Shown here one piece after another: positions 54,469-64,000 of a DNA stretch of 64,000 nucleotides. The position numbers and the translations under genes were made by a program. A model generated the notes under the pieces. It was not told the origin of the DNA. It searched no databases and saw only the letters and a program-made list of their open reading frames with translations. The DNA is from Streptomyces sp. NRRL S-646. Lineage in GTDB: Bacteria; Actinomycetota; Actinomycetes; Streptomycetales; Streptomycetaceae. The DNA is taken from positions 248,001-312,000 of the forward strand of contig NZ_JODC01000007.1 in NCBI RefSeq assembly GCF_000720765.1, read 5' to 3'. Position 1 is the first letter of the stretch, and each line of letters opens with the position of its first letter.

Positions 54469-55356
54469 TTGTCCCTCAGCATCCCCGACCTCGTCTCGGT
54501 CAGGGCCCGGCATCCCGAGGCCGTCGCCGAGGCTGCCGCCCGGCGCGCGCGCCGCCCGCTCATCGGCGACAGCGGCCGCCTGATGATCGTGGCCGCCGAC
54601 CACCCGGCCCGCGGCGCTCTCGGCGTCGGCGACCGGCGGCTCGCCATGGCCGGCCGTGCCGATCTGCTGGAGCGCCTGTGCATCGCGCTGTCGCGGCCGG
54701 GCGTGGACGGGGTGCTGGCCACCGCCGACATCCTGGAGGACCTCCTCCTGCTCGGGGTGCTGGAGAACAAGGTCGTCATGGGTTCGATGAACCGCGGGGG
54801 CCTGGCGGGCGCCGTCTTCGAGATGGACGACCGCTTCACCGGCCACCGCGCCGAGGACATCGCCCGGCTCCGCTTCGACGCGGGCAAGCTGCTGCTCCGC
54901 ATCGACTACGACGACCCGGGCTCGCTGACCACGCTGGAGTCGACGGCGCGCGCGATCGACGCCATGGCGGCACACCGGCTGCCGCTGTTCGTCGAGCCGT
55001 TCCTCTCCCGCCGGATCGACGGCCGGGTCAGCAACGACCTGTCCGCCGAGGCCGTCACGAAGTCCATCGCGATCGCCGCGGGCCTGGGCGGCACCTCCGC
55101 CTACACCTGGCTGAAGCTGCCCGTCACCGACGACCCGGACGACATGGGCGAGGTCCTGGAGACCTCCACGCTGCCGACCGTGCTGCTCGGCGGCGAGGTG
55201 GGCGGGTCCGCAGCGGAGCAAGCGGGCGCGTACGAGCGCTGGCGCAAGGCCCTCCGGCTGCCGACCGTGCAGGGCATGGTCGTCGGGCGGTCGCTGCTGT
55301 ACCCGGCGGAGGGCAGTGTGGAGACGGCGGTCGACACGGCCGTGGGACTGCTGTGA
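54469..55356 (+). CDS. Cgl0159-family (beta/alpha)8 aldolase-like protein
   Basis: A 295-residue TIM-barrel protein of the Cgl0159 family, found in actinobacterial inositol clusters and proposed to act like IolJ, the 6-phospho-5-dehydro-2-deoxygluconate aldolase. Key stretches are LMIVAADHPARGALGVGDR, LLLRIDYDDPGSL, LPLFVEPFL and VLLGGEVGG. The start is TTG 54469, seven bases after GGAG; no ATG or GTG suits the N-terminus. It lies between iolC and iolB with 14-base gaps. No other IolJ is visible in this locus. Confidence 0.85.
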   Translation: MSLSIPDLVSVRARHPEAVAEAAARRARRPLIGDSGRLMIVAADHPARGALGVGDRRLAMAGRADLLERLCIALSRPGVDGVLATADILEDLLLLGVLENKVVMGSMNRGGLAGAVFEMDDRFTGHRAEDIARLRFDAGKLLLRIDYDDPGSLTTLESTARAIDAMAAHRLPLFVEPFLSRRIDGRVSNDLSAEAVTKSIAIAAGLGGTSAYTWLKLPVTDDPDDMGEVLETSTLPTVLLGGEVGGSAAEQAGAYERWRKALRLPTVQGMVVGRSLLYPAEGSVETAVDTAVGLL

Positions 55357-55370
55357 CGGAGGAGTGCTGT

Positions 55371-55397
55371 ATGACATACCACCGGAGTGCCATATGA
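55371..55397 (+). promoter_or_regulatory. Duplicated start site giving an eight-residue leader before iolB
   Basis: GGAGTG followed by ATGACATACCACC occurs twice, with start codons at 55371 and 55394, 23 bases apart. Because 23 is not a multiple of three, the first start reads a short peptide, MTYHRSAI, whose TGA (55395-55397) overlaps the iolB ATG. This creates a possible translational-coupling leader. Confidence 0.7.
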
Positions 55398-56308
55398 CAT
55401 ACCACCTGCCCGCCGGCAAGGCCCTCGGCGGCCCCTACGTCGTGGACGTCACCCCGGAGAAGGCCGGCTGGGGCTACTCCAGCCTGCGCGTGCTGGAGCT
55501 CCCCCCGGGCGGCACGCACACCTTCGACACCGGCGACAGCGAGTGGATCGTGCTGCCGCTCAGCGGCGGCTGCACGGTCGCGGCCGCCGACGACTTCGGC
55601 CACGACACCTTCGAACTCACCGGCCGCGACAGCGTGTTCAGCTCCGTCAGCGACTTCGCTTACGTGCCGAGGGACGCCCGTACGACGGTCACGTCCGCCG
55701 GCGGCGGACGGTTCGCGCTCACCGGCGCCCGCTGCACCCGGCGGCTGCCCGCCCGCTACGGACCCGCCTCGTCGGTGCCGGTGGAGCTGCGCGGCACCGG
55801 GAACTCCTCCCGCCAGGTCAACAACTTCGGCGCGGCCGCCCGCGCCGGAGGCGCTGATGGACAGGGTTTTGAGTGCGACAAGCTCATCGCGGTCGAGGTG
55901 ATCACGCCGGGCGGCAACTGGTCGTCGTTCCCACCGCACAAGCACGACGAGCACCGACCCGGCGAAGAATCAGTGCTCGAAGAGATCTACTACTTCGAGT
56001 TCGCCGACCACGAGGGCACCCCCGGCCTTGGCTACCAACGGGTCTCCCCCTCCGGTCAGGGCCGCAACACCGACGTGCTGGCCGAGGTGCGCGGCGGTGA
56101 CGTCGTGCTGATCCCCGACGGCTGGCACGGGCCCTCCATGGCCGTGCCCGGCCACCACATGTACTACCTCAACGTCATGGCGGGCCCGGAGCCCGAGCGC
56201 GCCTGGCTGATCTGCGACCACCCCGATCACGCCTGGGTCCGCGAAACCTGGCCCGAGCAGCCCGTCGACCCCCGCCTTCCCCTCTACACGGCACCGGAGA
56301 AGTCCTGA
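55394..56308 (+). CDS. iolB: 5-deoxy-glucuronate isomerase
   Basis: A 304-residue bicupin protein. SSLRVLELPPGGTHTFDTGD is the first cupin and FPPHKHDEHRPGEESVLEE the second, with His/Glu metal ligands; the family motif IYYFEF and VVLIPDGWHGPSM follow. IolB converts 5-deoxy-glucuronate to 5-dehydro-2-deoxygluconate. The ATG at 55394 has its own GGAGTG and sits in a duplicated start region. Its stop overlaps the iolD start (TGATG). Confidence 0.95.
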   Translation: MTYHLPAGKALGGPYVVDVTPEKAGWGYSSLRVLELPPGGTHTFDTGDSEWIVLPLSGGCTVAAADDFGHDTFELTGRDSVFSSVSDFAYVPRDARTTVTSAGGGRFALTGARCTRRLPARYGPASSVPVELRGTGNSSRQVNNFGAAARAGGADGQGFECDKLIAVEVITPGGNWSSFPPHKHDEHRPGEESVLEEIYYFEFADHEGTPGLGYQRVSPSGQGRNTDVLAEVRGGDVVLIPDGWHGPSMAVPGHHMYYLNVMAGPEPERAWLICDHPDHAWVRETWPEQPVDPRLPLYTAPEKS

Positions 56309-58185
56309 TGAGCACCACCACCCGCCGCCTGACCGTCGCCCAGGCCCTGGTGCGTTTCCTGTCCGTCCAGTACACCGAGCGCGACGGCGTGCGCCACCGG
56401 CTGATCGCCGGTACCTGGGGCATCTTCGGCCATGGCAACGTTGCCGGGATCGGCCAGGCCCTCCTGGAGGCGGGCGAGGACACCATGCCGTACCACCAGG
56501 GCCGCAACGAGCAGGCCATGGTGCACGCGGCCGTCGGCTACGCCCGCCAGCTCGACCGCCTCTCCGCGCAGGCCGTCACCACGTCCATCGGCCCCGGCGC
56601 CACCAACCTGGTCACCGGCGCCGCGCTCGCCACCATCAACCGCCTGCCGGTCCTGCTGCTGCCCGGCGACTACTTCGCCACCCGGGTCGCCGACCCGCTG
56701 CTGCAGCAGCTGGAGCATCCGACCGAGGCGGACGTGTCGGTCAACGACACCCTGCGCCCGGTGTCGCGGTACTTCGACCGCGTCACCCGCCCCGAGGCCC
56801 TGATCCCTTCCGCCCTGAACGCCATGCGGGTCCTCGCCGACCCCGCCGAGACCGGTGCGGTCACCCTGGCCCTCCCCCAGGACGTGCAGGCCGAGGCGTA
56901 CGACTGGCCGGAGGAGTTCTTCGCCGAGCGCGTGTGGCACGTACGGCGGCCCGTGCCCGACCCGTACGAGCTGGCGGAGGCGGTGGCTGCGATCCGGGCC
57001 GCCGAGCGTCCGCTGATCGTCGCGGGCGGCGGCATCCACCACAGCCGGGCCGAGGAGGCGCTCAAGGCGCTGGTGGACGCCACCGGCATCCCGGTCGCCT
57101 CGACCCAGGCGGGCAAGGGCTCGCTGCGCTACGACCACCCCGCCGACCTCGGCGGCATCGGCCACACCGGCACCGCGGTCTGCGACGACATCGCGCGTAC
57201 GGCCGACCTGGTGATCGGCGTCGGGACCCGCTACACGGACTTCACCACCGCTTCCAACTCGCTCTTCCAGCGGCCGGAGGTCCGGTTCGTCAACCTCAAC
57301 ATCGCCCCGTTCGACGCGCACAAGCTGGCGGCGCGGACCGTGGTCTGCGATGCGCGCGCAGGGCTCACAGCGTTGACGGAGGCCCTCGCCGGTCACCGCG
57401 TGAACTCGGTTTACGAGGCCGAGTACCGATCCGGCAAGGAACGCTGGGAGCAGGTGGTCGACGCCGCTTTCACCGCCGCCGACGAGAGCGCCGTACCCAC
57501 CCAGACCCAGGTGCTGGGCGCCCTGGACGCGGTGGTGGGCGACGACGACGTGGTGATCAACGCGGCCGGCTCGCTCCCCGGCGACCTGCACAAGCTCTGG
57601 CGGGCCCGCAGCCCCCGCCAGTACCACCTGGAGTACGGCTACTCCTGCATGGGCTACGAGATCCCGGCCGGCATCGGCGTCCAGCAGGCCGCCCCCGACA
57701 CCCCGGTCTGGTCCCTGGTCGGCGACGGCACCTACCTGATGATGCCGACCGAGATCGTCACCGCCGTCCAGGAGGGCCTGCCCCTCAACCTCGTCCTCAT
57801 CCAGAACCACGGCTATGCCTCCATCGGCGGCCTCTCCGAGTCGGTGGGCGGCGAGCGCTTCGGCACGGCGTACCGCTACCGGAGTGCCGACGGCACCTTC
57901 TCCGGCGCCCCGCTCCCCGTCGACCTGGCCGCCAACGCGGGCAGCCTCGGCATGGACGTGCTGCGCGCCAAGACGGTCCGCGAACTGCGCGAGGCGCTCG
58001 CCGCGGCCCGCGCCTCCGACCGCCCGACCTGCGTCTACGTCGAGACCGACACCGCCACCCCGACCGCTCCCCCGGCGGCGGCCTGGTGGGACGTGCCGGT
58101 CGCCGAGACCGCCTCCCGCGAAGCCGCCGTACAGGCCCGCGAGGAGTACGAGCGCAACGTCGCCGACCAGCGCCGCCACCTCTGA
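56308..58185 (+). CDS. iolD: 3D-trihydroxycyclohexane-1,2-dione hydrolase
   Basis: A 625-residue thiamine-diphosphate enzyme of the acetolactate synthase family. The N-terminal domain has YHQGRNEQAMVHAAVGYAR with the TPP-activating Glu, the central domain QAGKGSLRYDHPADLGGIG, and the C-terminal TPP motif GDGTYLMMPTEIV. IolD opens the cyclohexane ring of the diketone to 5-deoxy-glucuronate. The start overlaps the iolB stop. The C-terminal 60 residues match family length. Confidence 0.95.
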   Translation: MSTTTRRLTVAQALVRFLSVQYTERDGVRHRLIAGTWGIFGHGNVAGIGQALLEAGEDTMPYHQGRNEQAMVHAAVGYARQLDRLSAQAVTTSIGPGATNLVTGAALATINRLPVLLLPGDYFATRVADPLLQQLEHPTEADVSVNDTLRPVSRYFDRVTRPEALIPSALNAMRVLADPAETGAVTLALPQDVQAEAYDWPEEFFAERVWHVRRPVPDPYELAEAVAAIRAAERPLIVAGGGIHHSRAEEALKALVDATGIPVASTQAGKGSLRYDHPADLGGIGHTGTAVCDDIARTADLVIGVGTRYTDFTTASNSLFQRPEVRFVNLNIAPFDAHKLAARTVVCDARAGLTALTEALAGHRVNSVYEAEYRSGKERWEQVVDAAFTAADESAVPTQTQVLGALDAVVGDDDVVINAAGSLPGDLHKLWRARSPRQYHLEYGYSCMGYEIPAGIGVQQAAPDTPVWSLVGDGTYLMMPTEIVTAVQEGLPLNLVLIQNHGYASIGGLSESVGGERFGTAYRYRSADGTFSGAPLPVDLAANAGSLGMDVLRAKTVRELREALAAARASDRPTCVYVETDTATPTAPPAAAWWDVPVAETASREAAVQAREEYERNVADQRRHL

Positions 58186-58223
58186 CCTCCCTCCGCACGA
58201 CCCCTTGTGAAAGGCCCCGCACC

Positions 58224-59717
<1,494 letters not shown>

Positions 59718-59749
59718 CGTCTCGTCAGCACTCAGAGGGAGGTACGCCC

Positions 59750-60532
59750 ATGGCGAAGACCGGCGGTACCGCACGTGCCGCGACGGCCGCTGTCGACTCG
59801 CTGGACTTCGCCCTGGACCGGGGCAGTCCGGTGCCCCTGTACTACCAGCTGGCCCAGCAGCTGGAGGCGGCGATCGAGCACGGGGCCCTCGCCCCGGGCA
59901 ACCTCCTGGGCAACGAGATCGACCTCTCGACGCGCCTGGGCCTGTCCAGACCCACCGTCCGCCAGGCCATCCAGTCCCTGGTCGACAAGGGACTGCTGGT
60001 GCGCCGCCGAGGGGTCGGCACGCAGGTGGTGCACAGCCAGGTCAAGCGCCCGCTGGAGCTCAGCAGCCTCTACGACGACCTGGAGTCGGCGGGGCAGGGC
60101 CCCACCACGAAGGTGGTGCGCAACGAGCGCGAGCCGGCGTCCCCGGACGTGGCGGCCGCGCTCGGCATCGCGGAGAGCAGCGAGGTGATCGTCCTGGAGC
60201 GGCTGCGCCTCACCCACGGCCAGCCGGTCGCCCTGCTGTGCAACTTCCTTCCCGCGACCCTCCTCGACCTGGACACCGTCCGCCTGGAGTCGACCGGCCT
60301 GTACCGGATGATGCGCACCGCCGGCATCACCCTGCACAGCGCCCGCCAGACCATCGGCGCCCGCTCCGCCAGGGCCGAGGAGGCCGCCCGCCTCGACGAG
60401 GAGGAGGGCGCCGCCCTGTTGACCATGCAGCGCACCGCGTATGACGACACCGGCCGCCCGGTGGAGTACGGGACGCACATCTACCGGGCATCGCGCTACG
60501 CCTTCGACTTCCAGCTGCTGGTCAGGCCGTGA
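59750..60532 (+). CDS. HutC-type GntR regulator of the iol locus
   Basis: A 260-residue regulator: winged helix (about 25-95) with EIDLSTRLGLSRPTVRQAI and KGLLVRRRGVGTQVV, then a UTRA ligand-binding domain (about 110-255) ending GTHIYRASRYAFDFQLL. HutC-type proteins are released by sugar phosphates or acids. Position 32 bases after iolA and the TGT-N4-ACA sites in the divergent iol promoter make it the likely repressor of both iol operons. The AGGGAGG site is eight bases before the ATG. Confidence 0.9.
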   Translation: MAKTGGTARAATAAVDSLDFALDRGSPVPLYYQLAQQLEAAIEHGALAPGNLLGNEIDLSTRLGLSRPTVRQAIQSLVDKGLLVRRRGVGTQVVHSQVKRPLELSSLYDDLESAGQGPTTKVVRNEREPASPDVAAALGIAESSEVIVLERLRLTHGQPVALLCNFLPATLLDLDTVRLESTGLYRMMRTAGITLHSARQTIGARSARAEEAARLDEEEGAALLTMQRTAYDDTGRPVEYGTHIYRASRYAFDFQLLVRP

Positions 60533-60583
60533 CCGTGTCCGGCTGAGCCCGTCCCCTTGACTCCGGGCGGCAACGGGCGCACA

Positions 60584-60611
60584 GTCGTGAATATACGCCG
60601 TAAACATACGG
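60584..60611 (+). promoter_or_regulatory. 28-bp motif upstream of galE
   Basis: The stretch contains ATACGCCGTAAACATACGG, part of the dyad ACGCCGT-N6-ACGGCGT. It shares the core ATACGCCGTAAA exactly with the motif at 63620-63647 and lies 45 bases before the galE start. Confidence 0.65.
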
Positions 60612-60655
60612 CGTCACCCAGCTCAGGGTCCGGTCTCAAAGTCCGGTGAGGCACC

Positions 60656-61756
60656 GTGGACAAGGAGCGGCCAGCGCATGCGCGCCCGGGGGCGGAGTCC
60701 CCGTGGGCCCCATCCACCATCCTTGTCACCGGCGGCGCGGGCTTCATCGGCAGCCATGCCTGTGTCGAGCTCCTCGACCACGGCTACGAGGTGATCGTGG
60801 TCGACGACTACGCGAACAGCACGCCGCACGTCTTCGCCCGGGTGGAGCGGATCGCGGGCCGGTTCGTGGGGGCCGTCTACGAACTGGACCTGCGGGACCG
60901 GCGTGCCCTCTCGGCGGTCTTCGACCGGCATTCCGTGGACGCCGTCATGCACTTCGCCGCGCTCAAGTCGGTGAGCGGATCGCTGGAGGCCCCGGTCGAG
61001 TACTACGACACGAACGTGGGCGGCACCACCGCACTGCTGCGGACCATGCACGAGCACGGGGTGCACCGGCTCGTCTTCTCCTCCTCCGGCGCGGTCTACG
61101 GCGACGCCGGCCCCGGCCTGCTGGACGAGTCCGCCCCCGTCCGGCCTGCCAACCCGTACGCTGCCTCGAAGTGGCTGTGCGAGCAGATTCTCGCCGACGT
61201 CTGCCGCCGCCGGCCCGAGTACACCGTGCTGTGCATGCGGTACTTCAACCCGGCGGGTGCGCACCCCAGCGGGCTGCTCGGGGAGGACCCGCACGGCGTC
61301 CCCGGCAACCTCGTGCCCTACGTGGCTCAGGTCGCCGTCGGCCGCAGGGAGCGGCTGCACATCTTCGGCGGCGACTATCCGACCCCCGACGGCACCGCGA
61401 TCCGCGACTACATTCACGTCATGGACACGGTGGAGGCGCACCGCGTCGCGCTCGACCACCTCTCCGACGGGCCGGGCATGCGCGTGTTCAACATCGGTCT
61501 GGGACAGGGCAGTTCGGTCCTCGATGTGGTCGCCGTGTTCTCCGAGACCTGCGGTGTGCAGGTGCCGTACGACATCGTGCCCCGCCGCCCTGGAGACGTC
61601 GCCCACGTCGTCGCCGACGCGAGCGCCGTGACCCTCGCCTGGGGCTGGCGGCCCGCCCGGAACCTCGCGGACATCTGCCGGGACGCCTGGCGTTTCCAGC
61701 AACTCAACCCGCGCGGGTATGCCGGCGCCGGGCGGGGCCCCGACTCGAAGCGCTGA
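60656..61756 (+). CDS. galE: UDP-glucose 4-epimerase
   Basis: A 366-residue extended SDR. NAD site LVTGGAGFIGSHACVELL, FAALKSVSGS, active-site Ser in FSSSGAVYG and Tyr/Lys in NPYAASKW (YxxxK), then YFNPAGAHPSG and GTAIRDYIHVMD. It interconverts UDP-glucose and UDP-galactose (or the GlcNAc pair). GTG 60656 follows GGTGAGG by four bases. The N-terminus has about 20 extra residues before the fold. Its 3' end overlaps the convergent GH15 gene by 53 bases. Confidence 0.92.
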   Translation: MDKERPAHARPGAESPWAPSTILVTGGAGFIGSHACVELLDHGYEVIVVDDYANSTPHVFARVERIAGRFVGAVYELDLRDRRALSAVFDRHSVDAVMHFAALKSVSGSLEAPVEYYDTNVGGTTALLRTMHEHGVHRLVFSSSGAVYGDAGPGLLDESAPVRPANPYAASKWLCEQILADVCRRRPEYTVLCMRYFNPAGAHPSGLLGEDPHGVPGNLVPYVAQVAVGRRERLHIFGGDYPTPDGTAIRDYIHVMDTVEAHRVALDHLSDGPGMRVFNIGLGQGSSVLDVVAVFSETCGVQVPYDIVPRRPGDVAHVVADASAVTLAWGWRPARNLADICRDAWRFQQLNPRGYAGAGRGPDSKR

Positions 61757-63509
61757 GGTGGAACGCCGTCTCGACCAGGGCGATGTGGCTGAAGGCCTGG
61801 GGTGCATTGCCCAGTTGACGGCCCGCGTTCGGATCCCACTGCTCCGAGAGCAGCCCGACGTCGTTGCGGACGGCGAGTACGCGCTCGAAGGCCTCCCGGG
61901 CCTGTTCGGCGTGGCCGGTCGCGGCGAGGGCGTCGGCGTACCAGAGGGAGCAGGACACGAACGCGCCCTCCGAGCCGTGCACGCCGTCGCCGTTCTTCGC
62001 GTACCGCCGCAGGAAGCCTCCGTGCTGCAGCCGCCGCATCGCGCGGACGGTGCCGCGCACCCGCTCGTCGCGGGCCGGCAGGAAGCCGAGCCGCGGCATC
62101 AGCAGCGCGGAGGCGTCCAGGGCCGGCGAGCCGTAGGACTGCACGAAGGAGTGCTGCCGGGGGTCCCAGCCCTCCCGGCACACCTGGCGGTGCACCTCGT
62201 CCCGCATGGCCCGCCATTCGCCGGAGGAGCCGTTTCGGCCGAGCAGCTCCCCCATCCGCAGGGCGCGGTCGGCGGCGACCCAGGACATGACCTTCGAGTG
62301 CACGAACTGCCGCCGGGGGCCCCGTAGTTGCCACAGCCCCTGGTCCGGTTCCCGCCAGTGCCGCTGCAGATAGCCCATCATCGCCTCCACCAGATGCCAC
62401 ACATGGGCCGGCATGGGGATCCCGGCGCGCAGTGACAGGCAGAACGTGTCGAGGACCTCGCCGTAGACGTCCAACTGGAACTGGTTCACGGCGGAGTTGC
62501 CGAACCGGACGGGCCGCGAACCCTCGTAGCCGGGCAGCCACGGCGCCTCGGTCTCCGGCAGCAGGCGCTGCCCTCCGACGCCGTACACGGTCTGCAGATC
62601 GGCGGGGTTGCCGGCGATGGCCCGCACCAGCCAGTCCAGCCAGGCCGTCGCCTCCTCCCGGTAGCCGCTGCGCAGAAGACAGGACAGGGCGAGGGTGGAA
62701 TCGCGCAGCCAGCAGTAGCGGTAGTCCCAGTTGCGCTCGCCGCCGATGCATCCGGGCAGGGAAGTGGTGGGCGCTGCGACGATGCCGCCCGTGGGACCGT
62801 AGGTGAGCGCCTTCAGTGTGATCAGCGAGCGCACCACGGCGTCCCGCCAGGGGCCGGTGTAGCGGCACTGGGCGGCCCAGTTCCGCCAGAAGTCGGCGGT
62901 CTCCTTCAGCAGGGTCTCGGCCGGGACACCCAGTGGCGTGGGCGGCTCGGGCAGGTGCGAGGGCGACCACACCAGGGTCAGCGCCAGCCGCCGGCCGGCC
63001 GGGACGGTGAAGTCGTGGACCGTGGAGTCGTCGTCACCGCATGCCTGTACCGCCCCGTCGGTGCCCAGCCAGACGGCGTCCGGGCCGGCGACCCCCACAG
63101 CGCACCGGTCGACGGCCCGGACCCAGGGCACGACCCGGCCCTGGTGGAAGCGCAGCCGCAGCTCGCTGCGCATGGACACGGCGCCCGCGAGTCCCTCGAC
63201 CACGCGGACGAGGCAGGGCAGTTGGGCACGGGGCGGCATGAAGTCCGTCACCCGCACGGCACCGGTCGGGGTCTCCCACCGCGAGTCCAGGACCAGCGTG
63301 TCGGGCCGGTAGGACCGGTGCGTGCAGGGGCCGGCGCCGAGGGGGGCGACCCGCCAGAACCCGTTGTCCGGCGTGCCGAGCAGCGCGGCCAGACAGGCCG
63401 GGGAGTCGAAGCGGGGCAGGCACAGCCAGTCCACGGAGCCGTCCCGGCCAACCATGGCGGCGGTCTCCAGGTCACTGATGAGGGCGTAGTCCTCGATGAG
63501 AGTACTCAT
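61704..63509 (-). CDS. Glycoside hydrolase family 15 protein (glucoamylase/trehalase-like)
   Basis: A 601-residue protein with the layout of actinobacterial GH15 trehalases: an N-terminal beta domain (about 1-200: DLETAAMVGRDGSVDWLCLP) and an (alpha/alpha)6 catalytic barrel (about 215-590) with GGERNWDYRYCWLRDSTLAL and, near the end, LLSEQWDP with a catalytic Glu. It would hydrolyse trehalose or alpha-glucans. No signal peptide, so it is cytoplasmic. The start ATG 63509 is only 12 bases from the 28-bp motif and lacks a clear ribosome site; GTG 63515 is possible. Confidence 0.9.
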   Translation of the reverse strand: MSTLIEDYALISDLETAAMVGRDGSVDWLCLPRFDSPACLAALLGTPDNGFWRVAPLGAGPCTHRSYRPDTLVLDSRWETPTGAVRVTDFMPPRAQLPCLVRVVEGLAGAVSMRSELRLRFHQGRVVPWVRAVDRCAVGVAGPDAVWLGTDGAVQACGDDDSTVHDFTVPAGRRLALTLVWSPSHLPEPPTPLGVPAETLLKETADFWRNWAAQCRYTGPWRDAVVRSLITLKALTYGPTGGIVAAPTTSLPGCIGGERNWDYRYCWLRDSTLALSCLLRSGYREEATAWLDWLVRAIAGNPADLQTVYGVGGQRLLPETEAPWLPGYEGSRPVRFGNSAVNQFQLDVYGEVLDTFCLSLRAGIPMPAHVWHLVEAMMGYLQRHWREPDQGLWQLRGPRRQFVHSKVMSWVAADRALRMGELLGRNGSSGEWRAMRDEVHRQVCREGWDPRQHSFVQSYGSPALDASALLMPRLGFLPARDERVRGTVRAMRRLQHGGFLRRYAKNGDGVHGSEGAFVSCSLWYADALAATGHAEQAREAFERVLAVRNDVGLLSEQWDPNAGRQLGNAPQAFSHIALVETAFHLSASSRGPARRRHTRAG

Positions 63510-63520
63510 GATCACCAGAG

Positions 63521-63548
63521 CCGTATATTTACGACGTATACGTACATC
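63521..63548 (-). promoter_or_regulatory. 28-bp motif upstream of the GH15 gene
   Basis: Read on the minus strand it contains TACGTATACGTCGTAAATAT and is identical at 26 of 28 positions to the motif at 63620-63647. It points toward the GH15 start. Confidence 0.75.
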
Positions 63549-63619
63549 TTCGCTTCACGAACACCTCGCGTCAACCCCAGCCCCTTTCGCTCTTGACGAC
63601 ATGCCCGAATGGGGCGAAA

Positions 63620-63647
63620 GATGTACGTATACGCCGTAAATATATGG
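63620..63647 (+). promoter_or_regulatory. 28-bp motif upstream of the nucleotide-sugar dehydrogenase
   Basis: Contains TACGTATACGCCGTAAATAT and lies 35 bases before the gene start, in inverse orientation to the copy at 63521-63548. The 72 bases between the two copies hold the two divergent promoters. Confidence 0.75.
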
Positions 63648-63681
63648 TGTTTCGGATCTTGAGCACCGGAACGGAGCACCG

Positions 63682-64000
63682 ATGTACCACCTTCCTGCCG
63701 ATCATGCCGCCGAGGCCGTCGCCGTCGTCGGCCTCGGATACGTCGGTCTGCCCACGAGCCTGGCCCTGCTCGCAGCAGGCAACGAGGTCATCGGCGTCGA
63801 CGTCAGCCAGAGCCGGCTGGATGCCATCCGCCGCCTCGAGGTGGACCTGACGCCCACCGACCACCAGCGCCTCGCCGCCTACGTGGACGACCCGCGCTTC
63901 ACCATCACCTCGGACCTCGCTGCGACGGCCCGGGCGCGCACCGTCGTGATCTGCGTGCCGACCCCGATCGACCGCCACCTCGTACCCGACCTGCGCGCGC
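63682..64000 (+). CDS. UDP-glucose/GDP-mannose dehydrogenase family protein, partial
   Basis: The first 106 residues of a nucleotide-sugar dehydrogenase; the window ends inside it. The Rossmann motif reads VAVVGLGYVGLPTSLALLAA, followed by GVDVSQSRLDAI, and VVICVPTPIDRHLVPDL is close to the UDP-ManNAc dehydrogenase (WecC) or UDP-GlcNAc 6-dehydrogenase pattern. It oxidises a nucleotide sugar to a uronate for surface polysaccharide. GGAACGGAG stands before ATG 63682. A 28-bp motif precedes it. Confidence 0.88.
   Translation, partial: MYHLPADHAAEAVAVVGLGYVGLPTSLALLAAGNEVIGVDVSQSRLDAIRRLEVDLTPTDHQRLAAYVDDPRFTITSDLAATARARTVVICVPTPIDRHLVPDLRA

Overview
The window looks like a Streptomyces chromosome: very high G+C, strong G/C bias at third codon positions, GTG and TTG starts, leaderless-type promoters, tRNA-Pro(GGG), and families typical of the genus (PucR, SpoIIE, DUF1684, LacI-controlled sugar loci, a full inositol operon). 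I see no transposase, integrase, phage gene, CRISPR array or antibiotic biosynthetic cluster.

Region 1 (0-24.7 kb) is a patchwork. It holds a PucR regulator, a divergent LysR/EamA exporter pair, an ABC exporter, an LLM oxidoreductase, a DUF1684 protein, a PAS-SpoIIE phosphatase, tRNA-Pro, a TetR/MFS efflux pair, a DUF4037 protein, a sugar ABC transporter with a divergent ATPase, a PP2C phosphatase, a two-component system and a truncated ABC ATPase. Several gene relics (MASE1, aldo/keto reductase, M56 peptidase, deacetylase, deazaflavin-dependent nitroreductase) lie between them, so the region has lost DNA by several deletions.

Region 2 (24.7-37 kb) is aromatic catabolism. An AAHS-type aromatic acid transporter lies next to an operon of four overlapping genes. 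These encode a two-domain VOC extradiol dioxygenase and homologues of GalD (4-oxalomesaconate tautomerase), GalC (4-carboxy-4-hydroxy-2-oxoadipate aldolase) and GalB (oxalomesaconate hydratase). A FCD-type GntR regulator follows. An identical operator core, TTGTCAACAA, lies upstream of both the transporter and the regulator. The set reads as a gallate-type route to pyruvate and oxaloacetate in which a VOC enzyme stands where other bacteria use a LigAB-type dioxygenase. Next come a MarR regulator with five copies of a 17-bp box on both sides of a chimeric dehydrogenase/histidine-kinase scar, an MFS exporter, and hydroxyquinol 1,2-dioxygenase with maleylacetate reductase.

Region 3 (37-60.5 kb) is sugar and cyclitol catabolism. 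Two LacI-regulated units contain four Gfo/Idh/MocA dehydrogenases, a PhyH oxygenase, an SDR, a poly-gamma-glutamate hydrolase-like protein and a FAD oxidoreductase. They lead into a near-complete myo-inositol locus: iolG and iolE, an ABC importer (ATPase, permease, lipoprotein), a divergent promoter, then iolC, a Cgl0159-family aldolase, iolB, iolD, iolA and a HutC-type GntR regulator. Together these import inositol and convert it to acetyl-CoA and a three-carbon product.

Region 4 (60.5 kb to the end) carries galE, a GH15 glycosidase and the start of a nucleotide-sugar dehydrogenase. All three starts are preceded by copies of one 28-bp motif. The last gene runs off the window edge.
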